Shown: positions 1 to 11,350 of the stretch, piece by piece
Numbering within the stretch: position 1 is the stretch's first letter
Layout: every line of letters begins with the position of its first letter
NCBI GenBank assembly: GCA_030674185.1
Contig: CM060306.1
Span: forward strand, 45,700,983 to 45,764,982
Origin: Monoplex corrugatus
Lineage: Eukaryota > Mollusca > Gastropoda > Littorinimorpha > Ranellidae
Length of the DNA: 64,000 bases
Reading direction: 5' to 3'
Notes under the pieces: model-generated
Told to the model about the DNA's origin: nothing
What the model saw: the letters and a program-made list of their open reading frames with translations, nothing else
Databases searched by the model: none
Position numbers and translations under genes: made by a program

Positions 1-454
1 CATGTTTGTTTGATTGCTTGATTTTGCTTTGTTTTTTTGTTTTCTTTTCGTTTTTGTTTCCTTTTCTGAGAGTGAAAGTGTTGGATATCTTTGGAAAACA
101 ACCACATAAATTACAGGGAAGCTGTGAGAAGTGGCGTGAGAATGGGGCAGTACCTGTAACATGCGATTTGGGAGAGTGATCGGCATGTAGCAACAAACCA
201 TTTGGGGACGATGCCGAATGATAACAACGCCTACATCATTTTTGTTGTTGTTGTTGTTAGTAATCACTTTAACATTGAAACTACAGGTCCATAGATTTTT
301 GCAGTGATCACTGTAACACTGAATATACAATGAAAGTCCATCGACTATCCAAACAAGGAACAGTTGGCGGTCTAGAATTACATGTAATTGTGTACTGCAT
401 AGCATTTGCTGCGGAATCAACGTAGCAGACGAAAGCACTTCGTACAAGACAGAC

Positions 455-3400
455 ATGAAAGACGGACGTGTGTTTGTGACTGTCGGTACGACAGAATTTG
501 ACCAGCTCATAAAGTCAGTGACATCTACGCATGTATGTAAAGTGAGTGTATGATACTTTCCAAACATGTCTTAGCTTTCCTAAAATCGTAGTACTGGCAA
601 CTTAAAAGACCGTGGCGTTTGCATCTGGACAGAGCTGGATCAGTGGATTGGGTTACGTTGCAAATGATCGACCACATCATCGTCTTTTCACAACAAACTA
701 ACCAATCAATCAAACTGCAGTGCTACCACTATTACTACAACTATTACTACCACTACAACTATTACTACCACTACAACTACTACCACTACTACTAGTACTA
801 CCACTAACGATTCCATGAATGCATTGTGCAATCTATGTCAAATCATGCTTGTTGCCCTGTAGTATCAAAAACAAAACAAAACAAAAACAAAAAAAACACA
901 CACACTTACATGTATGCACTTTCCTGGTAAGGTGTGGGGGTTGCCATGTGACAAGTCCATACATTAATGCAGTAGGCCTATGAACATGTCTCGCGCACAT
1001 ACACAGCAAGTGAGCAGTGCAGCATTAACGATTCATCAAAATAACAATAGATCATAACTTAAAATTAGAAATGGGTAAGAGGATATACCACAGAAAATAT
1101 TGTAAAGAAATATATGATAAATCACATGATAAACATGTACAGTATTGCACTCACACAATACACATATACACAGTGGAGGGGATTACATGATCTATGCAGT
1201 AATGCAGCAGAATCAGACATTACTGCAGTATGATTATGTAATTCATCAAAAATAACAACATAATAACAAAAACAACAACAAAAGTACAGTGATGGAAGAG
1301 AAGGAATAGGTATGTGGGTGTGTGTGTGTTTATGTGTGTACACATGCATGTGTGGTGAATATGACAAATTATGTATCACTGTGTTTATGTACACAAAATC
1401 TTGGCCCAGTCAGTGCCGATCTTAATAATCCAACCATTCTGGTGGTGCAACGCAATGTTTCATAGGTCCCATTCCCCCTTCCCCTCCCAATTTCAAAAAC
1501 CTTGCCAGCACATACAGTTTTACACAGGCTGAAGGAGTCTGCCATATCTATCTATCTATTTGTCTGTCTGTCTATCTGTGTATGTATATATATCTGTCTA
1601 TCTATATATGTGTATGTGTGTGTGTGTGCGTGCGTGCATTTATATGTAATATATATATATACTCAAGTTACAAGCAGATTTTGGTGAAAAACGCATATAA
1701 TTGTCCAGGTACTATGAATTCTTTTTGTAAAAACTGTGAATTGACAGTGTGCCCACTCTTGAGTCGAGAGAAATGATGTATCATATTTTTGTTAGACTGC
1801 CTCAGAAATTGGGGAATAGAGGCCATGTTATCCAGTTAAAACTTTCCTTGTATCATGTAAAGATTAGAACATGTAACTTCATTGCAGGTACTGCGTTTGC
1901 TGGCTATACCAGAGTCTTGCTGCAAACAGGGCATGGTCAATTTCAACCTGAGTCAACAGAACTGAGTGATCGCAGTCCTGCTGTTGATTCCTACACCTTC
2001 AAAGACAACATTGCTGATGACATTGCTACTGCTGACCTTGTTATATGCCATGCTGGTTAGTAAAGATGTTGAAGCATGTGAATAAAGACAGTCAATGTAA
2101 TAGACTGATAACTGGGATGTGGATTTAAATCCCTGTCAGTGCAAATCTTTGTGAGATTTTTGGCCCTGACCAGCTCATACCCTCAGTTGAATCTACTATG
2201 ACCATATAAGATAGGTGAGAAGATTGTGACAATATAGTCAAGTTTCATTCACCTCATGGACATATTACCAAGGTATCTAGTCAAATTCCTGGTCATCATA
2301 ATCATTGTAATTGTCAGTAACTGTCTGGCTGACACCCAGGTATATCTTGATAGGGAGCTTAGACTGCAGCCTCAGTCCTACAGCCTCCGTCCAAAATAGA
2401 TTGTTGTGACATCATCATTGTCACCCCATTTTCATAAATATCCTAACATTTTGTAAAAAAAGATCTTAAATTTTGATGGGTATGTTGATCATGTAGGTAA
2501 ATAGTTTGATTTCTGTTTGGAAGTCCTGACTTTCATCTGCCTTGAGGTTAACATTGTGTGCAGGTTAACATGTCTTTCCCCATGGAGAGCTATTACATTT
2601 CATTTGGAGAAATTTTGTTGTGATAATTTTGTTGTGACAATGAAAAAAATCTGATCTAGTCGTATACATCACAGCAGTGAACACAATAACACGTGGTCCA
2701 AATGAAGTCTAAATAACAAATTCAAGGTAGCTAAATACCGAGATATACAGTGGAGTCTACCTATAACAAACCTGCCCACAACAAATTAGGGCAATAACAT
2801 GATCTTTCATCTTACCTGCGCACTTTACTTTTCTTTCCATCGTATAAAATATTGTCTATAATGAAAAGAATCAACTGTCATGCATATTAAATTCCTCTTT
2901 GTACAAACAAGGTGTTGTTTCCCAAATGCCAAGCTTGGTTTGTATAGTCTTTCCTTACTCCAGAAAAAGCACTTAAGACTGATACAAATGCACAGCAGCT
3001 ACATTTCCTGAAGCGCCATTGAAAACTGTCAGCCACTTTGACACACTATTGATGTAATACCGGCAGCAGTGTGTGTTTGCCGGTGTGTGTGTGGGTGTGT
3101 GTGTGGTGTGTGTTGTGTGTGTGTGTGTGTGGTGTTGTGTGTTGTGTGTTTCTTCTTCAGTGACTGAGCCATAAAACTGGCTGATAAATGCCATACTGAT
3201 GATGTATAAAACAAGGAATGTTGTGAAGAACGTCCGACATCCACCAGCAAGGCAACAAGTGATCAGTACTTCGTAAGGTCACTGATATTTTTGCTTGTAG
3301 CTACTATGAACTACTGCTATAACAAACACATATCTGCCTCCCTTAAATTTCATTGTAAGCAGACTCCACTGTAGTTTTTAGGATGGGGCTCTGGGTAATA

Positions 3401-5114
3401 ATGATGGTGTTTAGAAACTATTTTGTTATGATAGTGATAATGACAGTTGCATTTTGATTGCATTTTTGATTGTTGTGAGATTGGTAAGTGACTAATTAAT
3501 GAAAAAGCTTGCATATCATTATAGACGATGATGAATCTCATGTATCATTGATATTGATACTTATTTTTGTAGGAGCAGGGAGTGTGCTTGAGACGCTAAC
3601 GGCAGGCAAAGCAACATTGGTTGTGATCAACGATGAGTTGATGGATAATCACCAGGAGGAGCTTGCAAAACAACTGCAACATCTTAATCATCTTCTCTAT
3701 TGTACATGCAGGTATGTTTGGGTTTGTGAAGTAGGGGCATGATCATGTCATTAGCTTTTCTACTATGCTTGACACTTTGGCTCCTGTACCCTGTTTACCA
3801 GCATCCTGCATGGTCAGTGATGCTAGCAAAGCAAAAACTTGACCCTTTAATTCCCTCACTCTATCCACCAGCTTCCTAAAAAATAATACAGGACAGTGGA
3901 TGGTGCTACTATAAAAACCTTATGTTTCCCAAGAGCTATCTGTAGAAGAGTATGAAACACATGACAGTATGCAAGTGTAAAGTTGTGCAGACAAGCTATT
4001 ATATTTTCAAGAAGTTTTTTTCTCCAGTTTAAAGACACGAATTTATGAGTTTGTCACTTGAAGAAACAAAAGAACTGTGTAGCTACTAGTTTACAAGTTA
4101 TGGATGAGCCATGTGGAATGACTGACATACACACACATCCTTTAGTTTATCTGTATTTGAGGAGTGTTTTCATAATTAAAATCATTTGATGAAGCGTACC
4201 CCTTCTACCTCGCAGACGCCTAGTGCTTGACACACTTTGCTGCAACATGTTTCATTCCAAGTGTTTTTTTGTTTGTTTTTTTTTAAAATTGCATGAACTG
4301 ATCCATGACTAATGCCATCATTCATCTGTGATTTTATGCATTGTTTGCCAATGTTCATTCAAAATTTCTCTTGAACTTTTAGAACATTTTTCCATCAGTG
4401 GTTTCAGCTGGCCCCACCGACTATGCTTGTTTCATGTCATTTCATCCACCTTTAGAAAATGACACTGATTAGAAATTGCAGCCTGTGAAAGAGCTTTTAT
4501 ACCACATACACTTTGTTATGTTTTCAGTCTATCTGCACCAGAATTTTCTGTATGAAATTTAGTTTCAGTGAATGTGCTTTGTTCTTCATCACTAAATGTA
4601 GCTATGGCACTTGTGGTGAGTGTGACATAACAAATGAGGTCACAGTATTTGCATTTAGTTTTACTGAGATCATAGAATAATTAAACCAGGTGTGAGTAAA
4701 GTTTCAAAGTGCTACAATAATTAATTTTGTATGTTCAAAAGATATTTTCGCTGTTTGTTGGGTGAGTGTCATATGTTTATTGACTTTGTAGGAATATTGA
4801 TTATTACTGACATACTGCTTATTTTGATATGTTTCAGCACTTTGCAACAAACTTTGGAGAGTGCTGATTTCACAACACTACAGCCATTTAGACCTGGAGA
4901 TCCTGCATTGTTGGCATCACACCTTCAGTCTTTGTGCTTGGTATCTGATGTCAATAAGCCTCGAGTATTTTTGTGCCATCTTTGTTGGATTGGGGCAATT
5001 GCTCTTGTGTATATGTGGATGCCAACTGCAGCATTGTTTCTCTTGTTAATTATTTTGTGTTTAGGTGTATTTGTCTTTTGTGGCAATGTCAAAAGCAGCT
5101 GTAAAGAAGAATGA
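455..5114 (+). CDS. ALG13: ALG13, UDP-GlcNAc transferase catalytic subunit (4 exons)
   Basis: Exons 455-536, 1888-2055, 3573-3711 and 4838-5114 join in phase to 221 aa ending in TGA. Seen: VFVTVGTTEFDQLI at the N-terminus, GYTRVLLQTGHG in exon 2, ADLVICHAGAGS across the exon 2/3 junction, VVINDELMDNHQEELAKQL, then YCTCSTLQ across exon 3/4. These match the ALG13 family (glycosyltransferase 28 C-terminal fold). With membrane-bound ALG14, the family adds the second GlcNAc to dolichol-PP-GlcNAc on the cytosolic face of the ER, early in N-glycosylation. The exon 1 donor at 537 (GTAAAG) is chosen because it alone keeps phase with the exon 2 acceptor; GTGAGT at 542 is a better consensus but breaks the frame. 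Odd: residues about 173-211 form two hydrophobic stretches, whereas the short human enzyme ends soon after this point and is soluble. The gene stands alone upstream of the LST8 pair. Confidence 0.92.
720..806. repeat. (ACT/ACC)n trinucleotide microsatellite
   Basis: Imperfect runs of ACT and ACC triplets in ALG13 intron 1. The rest of that intron (537-1887) shows only small AT-rich and TG/TA repeats. Confidence 0.85.
2080..2400 (+). repeat. Dispersed SINE-like repeat, diverged copy
   Basis: In ALG13 intron 2. The segment resembles those at 6190-6500 and 12020-12330: 'actgggatgtggatttaaatccctgtcag' aligns by eye with 'actgggaggctgtgggttcagatcttatcag' of the 12-kb copy, followed by a shared 'tttggccctgac / ttcagcccc' segment. 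The first part looks like a pol III B box (GGTTCRANTC). Assignment to one family is by eye only. Confidence 0.45.
2746..3373. mobile_element. MITE with pogo/Tigger-like inverted ends
   Basis: The left end reads TACAGTGGAGTCTACC and the right end is the inverse of TACAGTGGAGTCTGC. Both are bounded by TA, the target of Tc1/mariner-pogo transposases, and 'ctataacaaa' recurs near both ends. The interior has a (TG)n tract (3070-3150) and no transposase. It lies in ALG13 intron 2 and appears non-autonomous. Confidence 0.7.
3765..3862 (+). repeat. Half copy of the TTAA palindromic element
   Basis: 'ttggctcctgtaccctgtttaccagcatcctgcatggtc...gctagcaaagcaaaaacttgaccctttaattccctcactctatccaccagcttcct' matches the left arm of the 193-bp element at 9028-9220. 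It then stops, so the second arm is missing. Confidence 0.6.
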
Positions 5115-5426
5115 TGTTACTGATTTTTCTTGGTTCATGCAAGAGATGATTTGTTATGGCTAGTGTGATTTGTTGGCGCATGTGTGTTTAAGAGACCAGT
5201 TGTGTGTGACAGTCTGAGACTGTGTGTATACACAAGCATGCATGAGACTTGAAGCCTACATTGTGATAGACCATTGCTGATGAGATTTGTGTATATGATG
5301 GAGAACGGTGTTATTTCAATACTCCTTTTTATGAAGGAGATGAGAGATCAAGTGTGTAAGTTGTAACTGTTGGTGGGATACTCCTCACTCAAAATGGGAC
5401 GGAAATTGTGGTTAATTATGCATACA

Positions 5427-5432
5427 AATAAA
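5427..5432 (+). terminator. poly(A) signal of ALG13
   Basis: AATAAA lies about 310 bases after the ALG13 stop codon, with a T/G-rich stretch following. It is the first canonical signal downstream of the stop. The cleavage site itself cannot be placed from sequence. Confidence 0.55.
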
Positions 5433-5586
5433 TGCATTGTATTGAAATGTTTCGACTTTGGTTATCTTAAAGTAGTTTATCAAAGCCTCAAACTTTCTGT
5501 GACAAATTCAACATATTGCTGTCACTTTTGGCAACATTGACTTTATCTGTCTGTACAACTTGATTGCCTTGACTTTAGCTTTGACT

Positions 5587-5705
5587 GTGTGTGTGTGTGT
5601 GTGTGTGTGTGTTTGGGTGGGTGCATGTGTGTGTGCGAATGTGCATGTTTAATGTTTGTGTGCATCTTGGTTGTGCGTGTGTGTGTGTGGGTGTGTGAGC
5701 GCATG
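5587..5705. repeat. (TG)n-rich microsatellite
   Basis: Interrupted TG runs just downstream of the ALG13 poly(A) signal. Apparent His/Thr-rich reading frames here are products of the repeat. Confidence 0.9.
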
Positions 5706-5760
5706 TACCTGTAAAATATGTGTGTGAATCGTGAATTATCATGGATTTTTAAAGCTGAAA

Positions 5761-6084
5761 GATTCACAAATGTGTCTGTACTTGCATACATGTGTTAGCA
5801 TGTGTGTATGTTCACAAATACATGGACTTTAAAAGCTGGAAGATTCACAAATGTGTCTGTACATGCATTCATGTGTTAGCATGTGTGTATGTTCACAAAT
5901 GCATGGACTTTAAAAGCTGGAAGATTCACAAATGTGTCTGTACATGCATACATGTGTTAGCATGTGTGTATGTTCACAAATGCATGGACTTTAAAAGTTG
6001 GAAGATTCACAAATGTGTCTGTACATGCAAACGTGTGTTAGCATGTGTGTACATTCACAAATGCTCATATACATCTGTTTGTGA
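5761..6084 (+). repeat. 81-bp tandem repeat, 4 copies
   Basis: Units begin with GATTCACAAATGTGTCTGTAC at 5761, 5842, 5923 and 6004, an exact 81-bp period. Because 81 is divisible by 3, a 98-codon frame stays open (5792-6088) and repeats every 27 residues. There is no other sign of coding. Confidence 0.92.
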
Positions 6085-6189
6085 CTGATTTATGTATTTT
6101 ATGTCAGAAGCATCTGTAGAACTAGACTGTGGTGTATATTGTATTTTCTATTTGACTCTACAGGAGATATTTAAAAATATAATTATTCA

Positions 6190-6500
6190 TATCATATTGG
6201 GGAGTCTCAGAACACACAGTCAAGTCTCATGCACTCTACAGATGTGTCTCTGAGAATGTTGTTCAAACTTTCTGACCAACTCTGTAGGTGTCTGTATCTC
6301 TTGGGCCTGGTTGATGCCAATACACATAGAATCCAGCCCTGTCACACAGTCTCAATCCTATATGGAACTCCACAGTATCATGATCATCGTCTGCATCATC
6401 ATGAAATCATGGATCATTTCAGCATCATGAAAATTACCTCAGATTCTGTGGTTCTGCATGCCTTAATGTTGTGCGAGTTCAGTTCTATCTCCTCTACCAT
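6190..6500 (+). repeat. Dispersed repeat shared with the 12.1-12.85 kb region
   Basis: Contains 'acacacagtcaagtctcatgcactctacagatg', 'gtgtctgtatctcttgggcctggttgatgccaa' and 'atcatgaaaattacctcagattctgtgg'. All recur in the same order at 12145-12330 and 12745-12800. No protein is encoded; the 144-codon frame here is not conserved in the other copy. Confidence 0.6.
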
Positions 6501-6796
6501 TCTCATGCCTGAGGTGAATTCAAGATATGGTTTTTGCTGTCAGTGTTTCATGTGGGGTGCTGTGGGGGTCTCATTACCAGTGAGTTATCTCATTCAGTCT
6601 AACTCTGCACCTGAGCAGTCACTGTTTGTTGTGGGAGCCTTAGTAGCCAATGTTCTAAATTAGTTGGATCAGAACAAGCACTGTTGAACTCCACTAAAGT
6701 TACCCAGTAGCAGTGCAGTGTCTTTTCTGTTAGGTGTCCCCATGGCAACTTGACATCTGTGGCTCCATTGGGACTTCCTTGCATGTTACTTTAACT

Positions 6797-8384
6797 GACT
6801 GAAGTTGGGGTTTGTGGTAGGTTGTGGAGCAGGAATGAGTGAGTGAAGTTGGGGTTTGTGGTAGGTTGTGGAGCAGGAATGAGTCAAGTGGGATTTATAA
6901 TAGGTTAAGGAGTGGGAATGAGTGACTGAAGTTGGGGTTTGTGGGAGTGGTGGAGCGGGAATGAGTGACTAAAGTTGGGATTTGTGGTAGGTTGTGGAGC
7001 GGGAATGAGTGACTGAAGTTGGGGTTTGTGGTAGGTTGTGGAGCGGAATGGTGACTGAAGTTGGGGTTTGTGGTAAGTTGTGGATCGGGAATGAATAACT
7101 GAAGTTGGGGTTTGTGGTAGGTTGTGCAGTGGGAATGAATGACTTAAGTTGGGGTTGTGGTAGGTTGTGGAGCGGGAATGGGTGACTGAAGTTGGGGTTT
7201 GTGGTAAGTTGTGGAGCGGGAATGAATAACTGAAGTTGGGGTTTGTGGTAGGTTGTGGAGCGGGAATGAATTACTTAAGTTGGGGTTGTGGTAGGTTGTG
7301 GAGCGGGAATGAGTGACTGAAGTTGGGGTTTGTGGTAAGTTGTGGAGCGGGAATGAATGACTTAAGTTGGGGTTGTGGAGCGGGAATGAGTGACTGAAGT
7401 TGGGGGTTGTGATAGGTTGTGGAGCGGGAGTGACTGAAGTTGGGGGGTTGTAGTAGGTTGTGGAGCGGGAATGAATGACTGAAGTTGGGGTTTTTGGTAG
7501 GTTGTGGAGTGGGAATGAGTGACTGAAATTGGGGGTTGTGGAGCGGGAATGAATGACTGAAGTTGGGGGTTGTGGTAGGTTGTGAGTGGGAATGAGTGAC
7601 TGAAGTTGGGGGGTTGTGGCAGGTTGTGGAGCGGGAATGAGTGACTGAAATTGGGGGTTGTGGTAGGTTGTGGAGCGGGAATGAGTGACTGAAATTGGGG
7701 GTTGTGGTAGGTTGTGGAGCGGGAATGAGTGACTGAAATTGGGGGTTGTGGAGCAGGAATCTGTGATTGAAGTTGGGGTTTTGGGGAGGTTGTGGAGTGG
7801 GAATGAGTGAAGTTGGGGTTTGTGATAGGTTGTGGAGTGGGAATGAGTGAAGTTGGGATTTGTGATAGGTTGTGGAGTGGGAATGAGTGAAGTTGGGGTT
7901 TGTGATAGGTTGTGGAGTGGGAATGAGTGAAGTTGGGTTTGTGATAGGTTGTGGAGTGGGAATGAGTGAAGTTGGGGTTTGTACATGTGGAGCAGGAATG
8001 AATGACTGAAAATGGGGTTTGTGTTAGGTTGTGGAGTGGGAATGAGTGACTAAATTTGGTTTGTGTTAGGTTGTGGAGTGGAATGAGTGACTAAATTTGG
8101 GTTTGTGTTAGGTTGTAGAGCAGGAATGAGTGACTAAATTTGGGTTTGTGTTAGGTTGTAGAGCAGGAATGAGTGAAGTTGGGGTTTGTGGTAGGTTGTG
8201 GAGCGAAAATGAGTGACTGAAGTTGAGGTTTGTAGTAGGTTTTAGAGCAGGAATGAGTCAGTGAAGTTGGGGTTTGTGGCAAGTTGTGGAGTGGGAATGA
8301 GTGAGTGAAGTTGGGGTTTGTGATAGGTTGTGGAGTGGGAATGACTGAGTAAAGTTGTGGTAAGTAGTGGAGCGGCACTGAGTG
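6797..8384. repeat. G/T-rich minisatellite, about 40-46 bp unit
   Basis: About 35 degenerate copies of a unit close to 'gactgaagttggggtttgtggtaggttgtggagcgggaatgagt'. Some units lack the middle segment, which shortens them. The G-rich strand is the plus strand. On the minus strand long frames stay open (7144-7986 and part of 8151-8642) with a repeating HNLPQTPTS..HSRSTT pattern, which follows from the unit composition. Confidence 0.95.
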
Positions 8385-9027
8385 GCGTGCGATCAGCACC
8401 TTTGACGCAGCCACCGTAAAGTTGGAAACAGAAAAAAAAAAGCTGAGGATCAGAAAATTATGTCCACATTCTATGGTGAAAACAGTTGTCTTTATTGAAA
8501 AGGAGGTGACCTCTGTGGACCATGTTGAGAAAACTTTTTTTTTACACTTTTCTAAGTATGTAGTTGTAAGAAAAAAAAGTTTTGTGTGTGCATGATCCAT
8601 CTCTCTTTCCTGCTCTGTGTACTCAATGCCCACACAACACATGTACTTTACAGCTTAAGTTAGCAAAAATGAAAAGTAACATTATGCTCAGTGTGCACAC
8701 ACATGTCCAACCAACACACACACTTTACAGCTAGAGGTAGTGGAGAAAAAAAGTAACATTATATTCAGATCTACAAATATATTTTTTAATTCTTGTGATA
8801 ATTTTCCATAATAGTAATACATGCAAGTAAACATTTTTCATCTGCAGCAAAAGGTAGACAAAAAATTTCTGTAGCAAAAAGTGGAAAAAATTTCTGTAGC
8901 AAAAAGTGGACAAAAAATTTCTGTAGCAAAAAGTGGACAAAAACTTCCTGTCCATAATTCTCAAGTTATACATGCATAAACAATGTTAAGAAATTAAAAC
9001 CCGAGTATTGTGGAACATCTCAATGAC

Positions 9028-9220
9028 TTAACCCTTTGACTCCCACACCCTGTCCACAAGCACCATGCAAAGCCAACCATACTAGCAAAGCAAAAACATA
9101 ACCCTTTGCTTCCCTCATACTATCCACCAGCTTCCTGCAGGAAGCTGGTCGATAGGGTGAGGGAATCAAAGGGTTAAGTTTTTGCAGTTGGTGGATAGGG
9201 TTTGGGACTCAAAGGGTTAA
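9028..9220 (+). mobile_element. 193-bp TTAA-bounded palindromic element
   Basis: Starts TTAACCCTTTGACTCCC and ends with the inverse arm ...GACTCAAAGGGTTAA. The centre is a near-perfect palindrome around CTGCAG: 'ccaccagcttcctgcaggaagctggtcgatagggtgagggaatcaaagggttaa' folds back on the sequence to its left. Copies of the same length occur at 44251 and 52502, and a 194-bp copy at 28744. TTAA boundaries suggest a piggyBac-type non-autonomous (foldback) element. It encodes no protein. Confidence 0.8.
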
Positions 9221-9700
9221 ACTTTCTTGCATTGTTTGGGACGTTTGACATTACAAATATATAATTCTTTCAAGTATCAGCTAGGATACATAAAACACAA
9301 TAAAATCTAATACTACTATGTCCCAAGAAAAAATACAACCAGCAGACATTAACAATGTTACGAATACAGTGATAGATGTGTGAATCACAACAGAATGAAA
9401 ATTTATACAAAATCAACTACAAATTGTCAGTTCATAATAGAGAATGGCACATGTCTCCAACTATTTTTCATTTTCACTTCACTTTACATGCACACACACA
9501 CACGCATGCACACAGAGCAAATCAGATCAATTTTTGGCATTTACTCTATTGCTGTTAATAAAACATGTCTGGATTTCAGTATTATCTATGCCATGATCTG
9601 ATCAGCATTATTTAAAGACGATGCACATTTCTTCACATGACTAAAAATACACAAGTAGCATCTGAACAAAAGAGCATCTATGGTTAAGTTGCATCCTTGG

Positions 9701-10223
9701 TTAACCCTTTGAGCCCTAGCCCCCTGAGCCATACAATACACTATTCCTGGGCTCCTGAGCAGAGTGCACACCTACCTTCTCTGCCAGTCCGATTCTCATT
9801 GTCACTGTTTGAATCGCCTACACCTTCCCTCATCACCGTTTTCACTTTCGAGATCACTCTCTGGGTAACTTTGAGCAAAATCCTGCTCATCTGAATCGGA
9901 ATTGTACAAAGCTTCGAGCACTTGCTCAGTGGTGAAAAAACGCTGGCGTTTGTTTGCCTCACGAGAGGTCGAAGGTTGAGGAGTTGATCTTTTCATTGTG
10001 AAAACTGACAAAACGTACACCAAACTATCACAATGGAGGCTGCCATGTGCAAATTGAAGTGTTCTGCAGCGACTGGGAAGGAATTATTCTGATTGGATAA
10101 TATAAAAATAGAGCAAGACCCGGCTGTTTGCCCACTGTGCTGTGGTGACGTACAACGTGCACTCGGAATACGGTCACACAAAGCGTTGCGACCTGTAGGT
10201 CGCATTCGGGCCCAGAGGGTTAA
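9701..10223 (-). mobile_element. piggyBac-like element with internal deletion
   Basis: Bounded by TTAA on both sides (9701-9704 and 10220-10223). Short inverted ends: CCCTTTGAGCCC on the left and the inverse of CCCTCTGGGCCC on the right. It contains the transposase-like fragment described at 9802-10023. With only 523 bp it lacks room for the DDD catalytic domain, so it can only move in trans. Confidence 0.72.
9802..10023 (-). pseudogene. piggyBac transposase N-terminal fragment
   Basis: The minus-strand frame includes MKRSTPQPSTSREANKR, then RFFTTEQVLEALYNSDSDEQ, then an acidic stretch. This resembles the acidic N-terminus of piggyBac transposases (a TxEQVLEAL..SDSDE-like segment). The frame ends after about 60 residues and no catalytic domain follows. 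The ATG at 9991-9989 is the likely original start. The family call rests on the N-terminal pattern plus the TTAA ends. Confidence 0.55.
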
Positions 10224-10300
10224 AGCCAAAACTATCCATCAGCATAAAAAAATCTATTTTTTCTAACTATATGCATGCTCAAGAAAATGTGTGAAGATTA

Positions 10301-10311
10301 TCTCACACACA

Positions 10312-10359
<48 letters not shown>
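10301..10359. repeat. (CA)n microsatellite
   Basis: About 27 CA units with one interruption, followed at 10437-10463 by a (TC)n run. Confidence 0.95.
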
Positions 10360-10360
<1 letters not shown>

Positions 10361-11169
10361 GTGTGCAAGTGCAATCTTTGCACCAACATTTAGTCTTTGT
10401 ATAGGTTTGCACATTTAAAACTGATGTTCTGCTCTCTGTCTCTCTCTGTCTCTCTCTCTCTCTGTGTGATCCACGAAGTGAAATCACAGCTGTGCACAGC
10501 CTCACACACATTAATCACATTGCATTGTTGATGCATTCTATTGCACAGCTGTTAGCTAAACCCACAACCTGGCTAATACGGAGATTTCCCTCAAACTTCT
10601 GCTGTGTATGCATGCACTGGCCACAGCAGATCATGTCTGTAAAATTTCTCTAAGTATACGACATAACTCAAAGTTTTGGAAATGCTGATCTAAAACCCTG
10701 ATTTTACTTTGACAAACAAAAGTACTGTCAAAGTCTTCACTGGCTTGTTAATAATAGCCACATTCAGTCTAACCCATCTGTCAAACGCAGAATCTCTGAG
10801 TTTCCTTTTATTACTGGCTGGCAGATACAGTACATTCTATATTCTCAAAAGTCCACTATGACAACTAAATGTACAACACTCAGCCATCTGTCTTCCTATT
10901 TGACACTGTACTGTCCACCAGAGCAATGTCGGTGTAGTCAAACGAGGCACAACATAGCTGCTGGTAAATGTGTGCAACCGAAAGATCACTAATCAGCTGC
11001 ATTTTTTAATGGTGAAACACACCATACATTTCTATATTTATCTTTTTACCGAAATATGTGGTAGCTGATAACATGAGAAACATGCTGAAGTACATTGCAC
11101 TTGATGAATACATGACTATGCCTGTTTGAACTGCTGAACACATTTGGTTTGATCAAGAAAGTTTAACTT

Positions 11170-11350
11170 GTCTCTACCAGAATATCATCTCCAGTATGAT
11201 TTTATCTGGGTGCTAGTCTCTTGGATGAGACAATAACCATGACCCATGTACACTGTACACTTAAACGAAATACGGCAATAAAGGAATTATCCCTGGGAAA
11301 ATACTGTCAATCAAATCCTCCTTGGAAAATACTGTAAAACAAATCCACTC
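11170..11350 (+). mobile_element. SINE body fragment
   Basis: 'gggtgctagtctcttggatgagacaataacc' followed by '...cggcaataaaggaattatccctgggaaaatactgt' parallels the segment at 50144-50285 ('gggtgctagtctttcagaagacaca ... gtaacaaaagtattatccccagcaaaattctgc'). Both resemble the conserved body of SINEs common in molluscs. No tRNA-like head is clear in this copy. Confidence 0.5.

Noticed and set aside
542..547. GTGAGT as the ALG13 exon 1 donor
   Set aside because: It breaks phase with the acceptor at 1888; only the donor at 537 gives a 221-residue product with the family order.
5761..6084. Possible CRISPR-like array
   Set aside because: Repeats are contiguous tandem units without unique spacers, and the genome is animal.
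7144..7986. 280-codon minus-strand frame with a repeating HNLPQTPTS pattern
   Set aside because: It is confined to the minisatellite, begins and ends with it, and there is no exon or promoter context.
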